DNA from: Hevea brasiliensis | Lineage: Eukaryota > Streptophyta > Magnoliopsida > Malpighiales > Euphorbiaceae | NCBI RefSeq assembly: GCF_030052815.1 | Contig: NC_079510.1 | Span: 28,535,823 to 28,599,822, forward strand | Direction: 5' to 3' | Length of the DNA: 64,000 nt | Notes under the pieces: model-generated | Told to the model about the DNA's origin: nothing | Seen by the model: only the letters and a program-made list of their open reading frames with translations | Database searches by the model: none | Shown here: positions 15,201-25,659 of the stretch, piece by piece | Layout: every line of letters starts with the position of its first letter | How positions within the stretch are numbered: position 1 is the stretch's first letter | Translations under genes and position numbers: made by a program

Positions 15201-15600
15201 AAAATTATGTAAAAAAAAGAAAAAATAAGAAAAGACAAAACAACCCCTTGACTCTGGAGGTGTGAACGTTAATTTTACGCGCAATGTACGAGCGTGGGGC
15301 CTTCAGGGTCGAATGTTGACGTTACAGCCTAGGTCTCTAGTGGGGTTATTGGAAAAAAGATCTAGCGCCTAAAAAGCAAGAATTTTTCTCGACAAAATAA
15401 CCGTTGTAATAAATTAAAATCACAAAAATGCCACTTAGGTGTATACTCAGTACTTCTATCAATGGCATAGGTCGTAATTTATAGATAAAATAAGGGCAGA
15501 TGCATAACAGGATTTTTAACTAAAATTGCCTGGACTAGGATGCAGGTATTTTTGAGCCAATGGATTCACTGGCACGGATTCTTGATACCTGCCGTTGTTT
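12250..15600. other. AT-rich intergenic DNA upstream of the FLZ gene
   Basis: No coding sequence was recognised from 12250 to about 15240. From 15240 the composition becomes less AT-rich, with a TGACGT element near 15318 and GTGGGGCC near 15293, which fits the distal promoter of the gene starting at 15832. The regulatory role is inferred from position only. Confidence 0.6.
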
Positions 15601-15652
15601 ATAACTCTTTCTTTCTCTGAGAAATTGAAGAAATCAAAATCCTTTTTTTGGC

Positions 15653-15660
15653 TATAAAAT
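15653..15660 (+). promoter_or_regulatory. Candidate TATA box of the FLZ gene
   Basis: TATAAAAT lies 172 bp upstream of the start codon, implying transcription start near 15685-15690 and a leader of about 140-150 nt. No ATG occurs between 15661 and the chosen start, so there is no AUG-type upstream ORF. Confidence 0.6.
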
Positions 15661-15831
15661 CTTGTTCATTGTCTTCACCAACTCATCTTTAAACCAGGAA
15701 CTACTTTGTCCTTTCTCTTCTTCGTTACTTCTCCTTTCTCTCAAGACTCCAAGAAAACCACAAATCTAAAGAAGGGTTTATATTTATATATAGATATACA
15801 TATATATAATCAAATTTACAAGAAAATAGTC

Positions 15832-16444
15832 ATGGAGTCGTCTTCTGGGTCTAGAAGGCCTTGTTTCATTGAGGAAGATGATGGGTTAGCTTCTATTGCT
15901 GGTATGGAAGCTGGATTTTCAGGTAATCATCAGCACCACCACCCATTCTTTTCTCGGTCGCTTTGTTATGGGAGGAGGGGTAGTCTCAGGAACTTGTCAT
16001 CGTCTATTTCTTCTCCAAGATCCGCTAGGTTTTATGATGCGAGATTTGAGGATCATCAACCCCATTTCTTGGAAGCTTGTTATCTTTGCAAGAAACCACT
16101 GGGTAACAACAGAGACATCTTCATGTATAGGTACGTTTTTTCCCTTGATATTTTCTGGAATTTTACTTCTTTAATTATAAATCTGAGAAAAAAATATTTT
16201 TTTTTCGGAGTTCTGAGATTTATGGATTTTAATTTTTGAAATTAATTAATGCAGAGGGGACACTCCATTCTGCAGTGAAGAGTGCAGGCAAGAACAAATA
16301 GAGATAGATGAAGCTGAAGACAAGAACTGGAACCTTTCTTCTTCCATGAAAGCATTAAGGAAGAAAGACCAGAAGAAATCTTCTATGTCCCCTACCAAAA
16401 ACCAAGGCTGCCCTTCACGTGCAGGCACCGTAGCTGCAGCTTAA
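15832..16444 (+). CDS. FCS-like zinc finger (FLZ, DUF581) protein, two exons
   Basis: Exons are 15832-16130 and 16255-16444, joined in frame at Arg100, giving 162 aa. The start is the first ATG of the leader, in good context (G at -3, G at +4). The N-terminal half is Ser/Arg/His-rich and low in complexity (residues 1-75). The FLZ domain spans about residues 79-122: CYLC at 83-86, DIFMYRGD at 95-102, FCSEEC at 105-110, then a helical acidic tail ([10 protein letters not shown]). A basic Ser/Lys-rich C-terminus follows. In Arabidopsis, FLZ proteins bind SnRK1 kinase subunits and act as scaffolds in energy and stress signalling; that role here is family knowledge, not seen. The length is typical of small FLZ members, and the reading frame, splice sites and zinc ligands are intact. 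It is the only intact host gene in the window. Confidence 0.93.
16131..16254 (+). other. Intron of the FLZ gene
   Basis: A 124-nt GT-AG intron with donor AG|GTACGT and acceptor TGCAG|AG. It is T-rich as expected for plants. Splicing restores the [10 protein letters not shown] part of the zinc finger; reading through adds unrelated residues and ends at 16239. Confidence 0.92.
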
Positions 16445-17080
16445 TTTTACATTATATATATATATAAATATAATAACAATAATTAATTTCCCCTGAGAAA
16501 CAAAAAAAAGAAAATTACAAAACCAACAGTTTGTGTATGTTACTATGGTTTGAATCTTGATGATGGTTTTTGTCCACCAAGAAATCAAGAATAGGCCCAA
16601 GCCATGGAGAGGGAGTTTGGAGGACAAGAAGACCCATTTTGAGAGTTTTCTTTGTATTTTATTTTATTTTTTTTTTTTGGGTTTTTCTACCTTCTGTGAA
16701 TTTTATAACTATGTATGAGGAGTGCGTGTGTGGCTTGATGGACTGTGCCATGATCTGGCTCTCTGGTGTTTTTTTTTAAAACCCTAGAAGGGATCCTTTT
16801 CTACTGATGTGTTGAAGAAGAAATGACGAAAAGGAAATTTCTATGAGAGCTCACACAGTCAATTGTGCAGTGTGTAATGTGTTGCTTTTTGATTTGGTGA
16901 TTTCTTTTTCGGTTTTCGATGTCGAAGAAGATTCAAGAAGGGGGGGACACGCGGCGCTTTTTTTTGGTGCCAGTGGAACTTGAATAAGTAATTTAAGAAT
17001 AATGTCATTTTCTTTAAGAAATAATTAAAATTTTAAATTTTTTTTTATTAATTTAATATTTATTAGTTCATTGTGAAAAA
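16445..17080 (+). other. 3' untranslated and downstream region of the FLZ gene
   Basis: No ORF of interest. An AATATAA-rich segment at 16455-16475 follows the stop. T-rich and TGTG-rich patches (about 16650-16900) could mark cleavage and polyadenylation, but no single signal stands out. Confidence 0.5.
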
Positions 17081-17088
17081 AAGCTGTA

Positions 17089-17112
17089 ACAGCCTCCCAT
17101 TATGGAGGCTGT
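17089..17112. repeat. Short perfect inverted repeat (9-bp stem, 6-nt loop)
   Basis: ACAGCCTCC (17089-17097) and GGAGGCTGT (17104-17112) are exact reverse complements around CATTAT. It lies downstream of the FLZ gene in a GC-richer spot. There is no T-tract that would suggest a Pol III terminator. Confidence 0.85.
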
Positions 17113-18287
17113 GGAAGGTGTAGCTGTTGCCATTTACGAAGACACGTCAGCAGGAAAAATAAAATAAAATAAAATGAACAGTATAGCTGTTGCTTATATG
17201 AGATCCCGCCTAGATTTGGGAGGCACCGAATTCAATAAGTGGTTGAGTAAATTAATTGATGGTTAATAAAAAATTAATTACACAATATAAAATATATTTA
17301 TATATTTTAATAATATTTTTAAATATTAGTATTATTTTTAATTAAATTTAAATTAAACAAATATTATATGTTATGATAAATTTTATTAAATATTTCTAAG
17401 TAAATTATTAAAAATATTAATTTTTTAATTAAATATTAAAATGAATAAATTTAATATAACGTTCAATTAATATATATGTAATATGATTATTTTTTAATTT
17501 TATTAATTGTAATATCATTAATTTTTATTTAGTCATTTATAATATCATTTTTTTTCAATTTTATTATTTATAATACTATTACTTTTTAATTTTTTTAACA
17601 CTAAAGATTAATTAACAATAATTTCTTTATTTTTTTAACAATATATTGTTTATAATAAAAAAATATAAAAAGCTAAATCTATTAACAATAGTTTAAAAAT
17701 ATTAAAAATATTATATTTCTCAATAGATAAATTAAGATTAAAAATTATCGTATATTTATATTGGATGAGATCATAAGAATATGATTTTAAATAATAATGG
17801 TGTTACATTGATGATTGTGTTACATTGATATGATATTATAGAACAATGGTATTACAATTGACAAAGTTAATGAATAATGATATTATAAATGACAAAATTG
17901 AAGGATAACATTATTATAAATAGTATAGTTAAATATAATCGTGTTATACGTGGCATGAGAGATAAGAAAAAAATACTGATTAAGTGCCACTTTAAATTTA
18001 TCAACGTTAGCCTTTAACTGGAAAGCCGGTGATTAGAGGTCAGATGAACTTTACTATTCAAAATTTAAATATTGAATGAGTTTTATGTTATATTTTTAAG
18101 TTGAAAAACTGTAGTATTATAATCTCATAAGCTCATAGAAAATTATTGAAATTTATCCATGAAATTTCACAAGATTGAAAACTACCATTCAATGGGAAAA
18201 ATAAATGAAATCAAAATCTAGTTTAATTTTATTTTCTACTGAATTTATTTCAATTCAATAAGATTTGAGTTTACCATCAAACTCATA

Positions 18288-18288
<1 letters not shown>

Positions 18289-18339
<51 letters not shown>

Positions 18340-18340
18340 T
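18289..18340. repeat. (ATT)n microsatellite
   Basis: About 17 tandem ATT units. Confidence 0.95.
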
Positions 18341-18544
18341 TATTTAAGTAATAGGTAATATACATATATTAAAATTTACATGGATTATTTTGAGTTTGAG
18401 TTCAATTCTATTAGAATTAAAGGAAAATTATAATTGTATGATGAATTTCACATGTAAAATAAATAAGATCTACATATGTATATCTTGAGTTTATAATAAA
18501 TCAAGCAAATAAATTTTCCTTAGGATCAAATGGAACTCAATGTT

Positions 18545-18960
18545 TTGTAATTTTATGAAGCAAGGACTTTCTATTCCCAACTGAAAATTAGTTGAAAGTT
18601 GAGGAATCCCACATAAATTTCAGTTTGTTTGTAGTGAGAAGCTCTAGTTTTCTCATAATGGGTGTGGTTGTTTGTTCCTAAACCAGAGAGCCAATAGTTA
18701 GTGGAAGTTAGGACACTGTAACTACTTTAACTAAATGGTGGAAAGGAAGGAAGGTCTTACATACTTGGTGTTGAAGGGAGGGTATCCCACATGGGGTTAA
18801 ATAGAAGAAAACAACCTCTTTCATTCATGTTATCATTTGAAGCTTAGATGCATATAATTGAATTTGGTTGGAAAGCTACCATGTAACCACCATTGGTGAA
18901 AAACCCACAATTGCAATATAAATGATGCTGTCTTGATCTCTTCCTTGTTAAGGGCTTAGG
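18545..18960 (+). other. Less AT-rich segment, possible decayed LTR-type element
   Basis: Contains GAGGAATCCCACAT and GGGTATCCCACATGGGG, followed by TTAAATAG about 8 nt on. Similar 'tcccacat' plus TATA arrangements occur in plant LTRs and in snRNA promoters, but no snRNA start sequence, terminal repeats or ORF are visible. Identity is unresolved. Confidence 0.2.
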
Positions 18961-20046
18961 TTAATCTGGGGTTCAAAAAATGTGTTTTTAGATTATTAAA
19001 TAAGTAATTTTATTAAAGAGAATCGGATATAAAATATCAAACGTTTACGTGATTTTATAATTTTATATAAACGTTTCAATTTTATATTAAATATTTTACT
19101 TTATATATTAAATATTTTACTTAAGATTATAGCTTAAAATTGATATAGAAAAATTTAAATTTTATACAATAAATTTATAATAATGATAACTAAACCCTCT
19201 AAATTTTAAATTTTGTTACCTAAATTCATAGAAATCTCTCTATATATATTTTAATTGAGCTGATTTTTTTTTAAAAAATTGATGTGGTTATAATTTCTAA
19301 AGCAATTAATTAGCTTAATTACTAAAGTTTAAAACCCTTTTAGGATGTTTGTTTACCATAGTTATAAGTTTAGGGTATTTATTTATCATAATTTAATTGA
19401 TAATATTTAAATATCTCTAAATTAATTTTAGGTTTTAGCTATAATTGCACCTAATATAAAAGTTTACAATACTCAATCCAAAATTAAAACGTTTGGATAA
19501 AATTACAAAATCAACAAACATTTTGTGTTTTATATCCAATTAGCTTTATTAATCTTCCTTTTCTTTTCAAGCCAAATTGGTTGATTATTTGATTAAACTC
19601 TTATATTAGCTTAGTTGACAAAATAGGTTTACTAATGTTATGCACAATAGTCAATTTGCGAACTAATTAATTAAAGTCCTAATTTAATTAGAATCTAGGT
19701 AGCCTATCATGTGATTCAATTGAGAGAGCTAGGACTATCTCTCGTGTTCTCTCTTCTCTCTCCTAAAATAACTTTACTAAATTTTCTGTACTGCAATTCA
19801 TTTGGATTACTATTAGAGGCTAAACATGTGAATAATTAATGGGTTACAATAGCCAATTGAGTTTGTTATTCATCATGAAATATACTTATCTCATAGATTT
19901 AATTAAAAGGTACATAATCAAATTCTTTAATTTTTGTACCATATAATAAGATCCTGTGAGAATTAATTAATTTTATTTTATCTTTCCATTGTGTTTATAT
20001 ACCATTAACTCCAATAATTAATCAAGGTTAAAACCCTAAAATTGTA

Positions 20047-20310
20047 TTATAAACAATTTTTTTTTAAAACAAAAACAAATTTATAAATTACTAATATCAA
20101 GCTGCAGTAAATCAGTAAGTAACAATGGAGGACAAAAACTCTATTATTCTCCCCAGACATAGAAACAGCAACTCGAGCAATACAATGAGCTGATTGGTTC
20201 GCTGACTTCTTAAGAAAACTAATACTAGCTTGATTGAGCTCTCTCAACAGAGCTCCACATTTAGAAATAAGAGAATTAAAATAAGACAAATCTTGACCAT
20301 GACCTGACAT
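20047..20310 (-). pseudogene. LINE RNase H-like domain fragment
   Basis: The minus-strand translation has the C-terminal pattern of the RNase H domain of plant L1-type LINEs: DLSYFNSLISKC, then FLKKSANQSAHCIARVA, where the Ser-Ala-Asn-Gln-x-Ala-His block is diagnostic. The remainder of the element is not recognisable except perhaps about 100 bp upstream (to about 20400). A short T-run at about 20056-20064 could be the remnant of its poly-A tail. It is separate from the larger LINE at 23139. Confidence 0.7.
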
Positions 20311-20847
20311 GTAGCTTGAACAAGGTAAAGGGAGTGTTTCAAATCAACCCAAACCAGCCAGAGAATCCAGCAAGTCCACAGCATCATCAAAATTACATTT
20401 AAAGCAAGAGTTATTTTCATTTTTTGTGAATTTTTTTAATTAGTTAAAAATACAAGCACACATTAAAAATAAAAATAGTTACGAAAACTAACTCAGAATA
20501 ATTTTTTTAATGAATTAATAATATTTATTTGTTTTTATATTTATAAAAAAAATTGATATCAATGACGTAATAAAAAGACAAAATCAATAACATAATTAAG
20601 TATTAAATATTATTATTATTTTTATATATTTTCATAAATTTAAGATTAAAATAAGAAAATTTTGAATATAAAAAATATTTAAAATGTAAATTTCTATTTG
20701 GGCCATTGGATATCTCTACGAAATAAAAGAGTTAAAGGCCTTAATGCCGACTTGGGCTTGACCTGGAGGAGTCCTACTTGAGGCCCCCAAGTAATAAAAA
20801 TTTATTCTGTTTATTTTTTTTCTTAATTATTTGTAATTACAAGTTTC

Positions 20848-21397
20848 AGGCTTGGGTATACATTATTTGATTATAATCGAATAATCAAGCGATAAAATTT
20901 AGTTATTTCGATAAAAATAAATTTTATTTGATTTAGTAATAAAAATTTTCGATTTTCCGATTATTAGATCGGTTACCTTTGATTTAGTAACCAAAATAAT
21001 CGAAATAACTCAATTTTAAATAATTAATATATTAATGGTAATTTTATTAATATTATATTATTTATAATTATTATTTTTATAACTTTTTATAATAATATTT
21101 AACTTATAATTATTATCTTATTAATGTTAAATTATATTTATTATTTTTTATAAATAAAAAGAATATAAATATGTTTTTATTAATATTTTATTAAATAATT
21201 AATAATATAAATATATATTTTATTTTTTTATTAATTTAATTATAATCAATAACCGATATATTATTTTTGATTTCTGTTAATTTTAGTTTTCTCTAAATTT
21301 TAGTTTAATTTGGTTAATATTTTTAGAGTCAGTTAATAATTTAGTTAGTTAAAAATTTAATTTGGTTCAATTCTGTTAACAAAATGTTCACCCCTAC
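20848..21397. mobile_element. Possible decayed MITE-like repeat
   Basis: The segment is built of repeated 'ttaatcgat / ggttaataatt' phrases (cgattttccgatt, ataaccgatata, tttggttaat) and ends in TGTTCACCCCTA (21386-21397). That right end matches, as I recall, the terminus of a common plant hAT-like MITE type whose other end is TAGGGGTGAACA. The left end here is degenerate and no target duplication was found. Confidence 0.3.
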
Positions 21398-21408
21398 TTT
21401 AAGCTGCG

Positions 21409-21413
<5 letters not shown>

Positions 21414-21492
<79 letters not shown>
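21414..21492. repeat. (TA)n microsatellite, about 79 bp
   Basis: Longest dinucleotide run in the window, uninterrupted. Such length suggests high polymorphism and cruciform potential. Confidence 0.97.
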
Positions 21493-21496
<4 letters not shown>

Positions 21497-22048
21497 TTAT
21501 TATGTTAATATTATTGATAAACAAAAAAATATTTACATAAAAAATTCAATTTTATTTTATAATAATATAAAATATTATATTTACATCTTTTAAATATAAT
21601 TATTATCTATCAATAATTATTAGAATTTGTTAATGAATTTAATTGAAATAAAATCTTAATAATTCAGGATATTGTACACTAGTTATGTTTATATTTAGTG
21701 TAAGATCAATTGATATTAATAATATAATATTTATTATTTAGTTATTATAATAAATAAAAAAATTATAATAAAAATATTTAATTGTCAAGTATTATCATAA
21801 TAATAATAACAATTAAAAAAATAAAATTAATTAACTCATCTAAAAAAATTGCTTAACGTTATTTTTATGGTAATAGATTTATTATATAAAAATAATGTAT
21901 ATATACGCATTGTTTTAAATTATTTTTTAATTATTAAAAATAAATTAAAAATAATATTATAAATTACATTAAAATTTAAAGACAAAGAAAATTTAATTAT
22001 TTATTACTTATAAATAAAATTGCTATATAGTATAACAAAGTTTATTTT

Positions 22049-22049
22049 A

Positions 22050-22091
<42 letters not shown>
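22049..22091. repeat. (AAT)n microsatellite
   Basis: About 14 AAT units. Confidence 0.95.
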
Positions 22092-22092
<1 letters not shown>

Positions 22093-22268
22093 CTTATTAT
22101 TTTAAAATAATGTTTATAGCTAAAAAGAAGCGCAAAAAATATTGTTAAAATAAATAAACAATTTACTTTTCTTAATGAGCTAAAAATATATATTTCATTA
22201 ATATAACGTTGATGTATAAATTAAAATTCATTTTATCATAAAATAAAGTAATTATAAAAATACTTAGA

Positions 22269-22278
22269 AATGATGATG

Positions 22279-22333
<55 letters not shown>
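22269..22333. repeat. (GAT)n(AAT)n compound microsatellite
   Basis: Three to four GAT units run into about 18 AAT units. Confidence 0.95.
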
Positions 22334-22334
<1 letters not shown>

Positions 22335-23138
22335 CCTAAATTCAATAATAAATAGTTAAATAATTTAAAACAATTATACTAGAAAGACATTTGAATTTAT
22401 ATATGAACCGTTAGGAGGCTTAAAAGTTAAAATAAATAAATAAAATATAAAATTTTAATTAATAAAACAAAATATTTAAATAAAAATTTAAAGGAGATTC
22501 AAAGAAAAAAAAATGTTAGGCCTTTGCTTTAGTAATAATATAAAAAAATTAAAAATAAAGATAAAAAAATAAGAAACTGCATGAAGATAAAATAATCACA
22601 TAATAGTTAATTGCAATTTATTATAAATAAAATTATTGCAGAATAATAATAATTAAATGATTTAAAAGTAATTAAAATGAAAATAAACATTATATATATA
22701 TATATAGAATAAAAATTAATTAAATTCTTAAAAAATAGCGTTAGGGTGAGTAATTTTAGCGCTCAAGAACAGTAAAAGTTTATTCTTTTTTATTGCATGT
22801 ATACAATGGAAAAAAAGACACTTTGCGGCAATGGCAAGAGATGCCTCTGCTTTAGTGGATTTATTCACTTCATTCAATTCAATTAATATACATATAACAA
22901 CCCATTAAAATAATTTTTTCAATTTCATAAAATTTTAAAATATTATTATTTTTAATAAATTTAACTTTATTAAACACATCACCTTAAACACTTATTAATT
23001 TAATATTTAAAAAAAATTAAAAAATTAATATTTTTATTGTTTTAATATTTTATTTTACATTTAATAGATTAATAATTATTATATTTATTGTTTTGATAAT
23101 TGATAAATAATATATGAAAAATTTAGTATATTAACTGG

Positions 23139-23156
23139 TTTTTTTTTTTTTTTTTT
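23139..23156 (-). other. LINE poly-A tail
   Basis: Eighteen T residues on the plus strand mark the 3' end of the LINE. The adjacent flank (ATATTAACTGG) would be one half of its target duplication; the partner is lost with the 5' end. Confidence 0.85.
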
Positions 23157-23174
23157 GGCAAAGGTAAGACAACT

Positions 23175-23573
23175 TCATTGAAAGCCATTAAGTAGGCAAA
23201 TCATTAAGTACAAATTGATTTTGAAAACGGAATTATAAAAGAAGTTATAGTCTCCAAGAGCCTTTGAAGCCAAAGCATGGGCGGCTTTATTAGCATTTCG
23301 TCTAACGAAAATGAAAGAAATCGACTGTAACGATCTTGAGAGGATTTGAATATCTTCGATGATTTCCTGAATCTCAATTGGAGCATGGGATCCTAGAATG
23401 GCGTTGATAACCACTTGAGAATCCCCTTCTATTGTAACTCTCTGAAAACCTTTTGAGTGGGCTAATTGGACAGCTTCCCTACAAGCCATGCATTCAAGAA
23501 TTAATGGGGAAGAGATGGAGTCAATTCTTTTGCAGCTTGAAGTGTGGGGGACCCCTGAATAATCTCTGGCCAC
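23175..23573 (-). pseudogene. LINE RNase H domain
   Basis: The translation carries the plant LINE RNase H (RVT_3) landmarks: ECMACREAVQLA, then VTIEGDSQVVINAI with the catalytic Asp of 'GDS', then ISFIFVRRNANKAAHALA near the end. It cleaves the RNA of RNA-DNA hybrids in intact elements. The N-terminal part is disturbed by a local tandem duplication (23521-23662). No start codon of its own is expected; it was the C-terminus of the LINE ORF2. Confidence 0.85.
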
Positions 23574-23662
23574 TACTGCAATTGATCCCCTACATTCAAT
23601 TCTTTTGCTTGTGGGGGACCCCTGAATGATCTCTGGCCATTACTGCAATTGATCCCCTACAT
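23521..23662. repeat. 75/67-bp tandem duplication inside the LINE
   Basis: Copy 1 is 23521-23595 and copy 2 is 23596-23662. Copy 2 lacks 8 bp (AGCTTGAA) and has a few substitutions. The duplication is in the RNase H coding part and must post-date loss of function or have abolished it. Confidence 0.9.
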
Positions 23663-24034
23663 TCATGCATATTTGTGGCAGCATTAAAATTTAATTTCAT
23701 GACATTAACAGGGGGAGAAGAAAAGGCTATCATATTAGTAGGAGGATTCTCAGTAACTAGATCTACAGAAGGAGAATTATTGGCATTGTTGAATTCGAAT
23801 AGCTGCTGCTATCACATCTTGGTGAGAAAGATTTTTATGGTTGAAGAAAAAGCTGTTTCTGCGGTTCCAAATTGACCAGAGTATAAACACGCACAATTGA
23901 ATCAACTTGTTGCTGTCCAATTGATGGTTCAGATGTGCTAAACTTTTTATCCATAGGTCCATGATCGTAGAACCCTGTAAATGGTTTGCTCTTAATTAGA
24001 TAGGAGAGTTCAACCATACTTTGACATCTTTATG

Positions 24035-24667
24035 TCAACCAAAGAAAATATGTCTTGCTAATTCTACTTCACCATATACTGCACATTCTTTGGGGAGATG
24101 AGGAAGCCTATTGTGGAGTTTTGCATTTGTGGGAAGATTGTCTTGAAGCAAACGCCAAAGAAAGAAGGAAAGCTTTTTTGGAAGATGTAAATTCCAAATC
24201 TCCTTCCAGAAATTTTGCAGGCCCCTTTGGTTTGAGGTGCTAGTAGTAGAGGTTCTGGAGATCCCAAAATTCCTCAATAAGTCCCTAGCAACTCGGTATT
24301 TAGATTTTACTACATAATCCTCATGCCTAAAGTAGTGCCAGACAAGACGATCTTCCTTCTTGAAAAGAGCTATAGGAATGGCACAGATGTTTTGTACTTC
24401 CTCTTCTGTGAAATTGTTTCTCAATTTACCAATGTCCCAAGAAGTGCTATTAACATCAAAGAGATGAGACACCCAAACCACATTTACATCATTATTGTCT
24501 TTAACTCCTAGGAAGTGAGGAAAGGATTTAGGAATCCGAAGGTCAGACTTGCATAAGACAGAAGAACCATTACTAACTTGCCATCTCATCCCTTTAGAAA
24601 GGACTTGTCTTCCCCAAAGTAAGCTTCTCCATCCCCAAGATTGGTTACTCTTTAAGGGAGCACTCAT
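24035..24667 (-). pseudogene. LINE zinc-binding reverse-transcriptase domain (zf-RVT)
   Basis: Conserved landmarks of the domain between RT and RNase H in plant LINEs are visible in order: WGWRSLLWGRQVLSKGMRWQ, then an acidic stretch, RLVWHYFRHEDYVVKSKYRVA, then FWKEIWNLHLPKKLSFFLWR and the degenerate zinc-ligand block LPKECAVYGEVELARHIFFG. In active elements the last block has C-x-x-C and H-x-x-x-C; here the second Cys is replaced (CAVYG). It continues in a broken frame to about 23777. Confidence 0.85.
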
Positions 24668-24677
24668 GAAAGAAGTA

Positions 24678-25659
24678 TTAAGGAAAATATTTGCCTTTAA
24701 GGACTCTTGCCAATAAGGACTGGGGATTAGAGACTAACCCCCACCCTTTCTTTGCTAAAAGAGCCATGCTGAAAGCTTCTAAGTCTCTAAAGCCCAGACC
24801 ACCATTGATTTTTGGATCACATAAATGATTCCCAGCAACCCAATGGATTCTCTTTTCCTCTTTTTTTTTACCACACCAAAATCTAGCCATGAGACTATTA
24901 ATGCTTTGGCATAAAGAATTCGGAATTCTAAAACTAGCCACAGCATAAACTGTGATTGCTGCAGCTACTGCCTTAAGGAGAACCTCTTTTCCCCCATGAA
25001 TAAAGCTGCTCTTTCCATTTGGAGATTTTATGATGGATTTTATCTCGAATGTGGCTAAACATTTGCTTCTTTGACTTAACAAATTCTAAAGGAAGCCCCA
25101 AAAATTTGTCTTGCTCCACAAGATTGCTAATATGAAGAATAGCAGAGATGCGCAAGCGAATGGTCCTAAGAGTGTTTGGACTCAAAGCGAGTGAAGATTT
25201 ATTGAAATTAACATGTAACCCACTAACTTGGGCAAACTCATGGAGAATTTACTTGATCATCTCCGCATTTGTTGAAGTAGCTAGGGAGAACATGATAGAA
25301 TCATTTGCAAAAAGAAGGCGGGACACTCGTAGTCCTCTTCTGGATATAAAAATGCCTTGCAAAGATGAATTTCTGATTTGATGAGATAGACCTTCCATGC
25401 AGAAGAGAAAAGATAAGGGGAGAGAGGGTTCCCCTGTCTTAATCCCTAGAGGGATGAATGAGCCCCACTTTATGACATTTAGCTGAATAAAGTAAGACGC
25501 AGTAGTTATGCACTCCATAACCCATTGAATCCAAAGATTGTCAAACCCAAATCACCTAAGTATATGATGAAGATAGCTCCACTCAACATAATTATAAGCC
25601 TTGCTTATGTCAAGTTTAAAAGACATGCTGTAATTTTGATTCTTCCTGCAATGCTTGAG
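24678..25659 (-). pseudogene. LINE reverse transcriptase, main part
   Basis: Reading from 25659 leftward: KLDISKAYNYVEW (RT motif A; the usual Asp of AYD is Asn), MECITTASYFIQLN, G-x-K-TGEPSLPLSFLFCMEGLS (motif B region), LLFANDSIMF (motif C; the normal FADD has become FAND, a missing catalytic Asp), then ILHISNLVEQDKFLGLPLEF and the thumb-like region to GGLGFRDLEAFSMALLAKKGWGL. Several stops and at least one frame change. The polymerase copied RNA into DNA at a nicked target in living relatives. Confidence 0.88.
25655..25659. repeat. Target-site duplication TTGAG, left copy
   Basis: TTGAG directly precedes TGTCACACC at 25660; the identical right copy is 35838-35842. Confidence 0.95.

Larger units (their letters stand above)
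17113..20046. other. AT-rich intergenic DNA
   Basis: No coding sequence recognised. Two 'ATCCCACAT' boxes occur, near 18607 and 18786, in a less AT-rich part (18545-18960) that may be a decayed transposable element (separate entry). Confidence 0.6.
20400..23138. other. AT-rich intergenic DNA with long microsatellites
   Basis: No coding sequence recognised. Apart from the listed repeats, a less AT-rich patch at 22740-22870 shows nothing identifiable. Confidence 0.6.

Noticed and set aside
15706..15831. N-terminal extension of the FLZ reading frame upstream of 15832
   Set aside because: The frame is open but has no ATG; the first codon would be TTG. Its translation is low in complexity and the 15832 ATG has a good context.
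16246..16779. Open frames on both strands over and beyond FLZ exon 2
   Set aside because: They overlap the exon or its 3' region in other frames, with no domain or splice support.
18600..18830. snRNA gene promoter suggested by 'ATCCCACAT' boxes and TTAAATAG
   Set aside because: Spacing and box sequence deviate from the plant USE-TATA pattern, and no U1, U2, U3, U5 or U6 start sequence follows.
21384..21593. ORF of alternating Tyr-Ile residues
   Set aside because: Pure translation of the (TA)n microsatellite.
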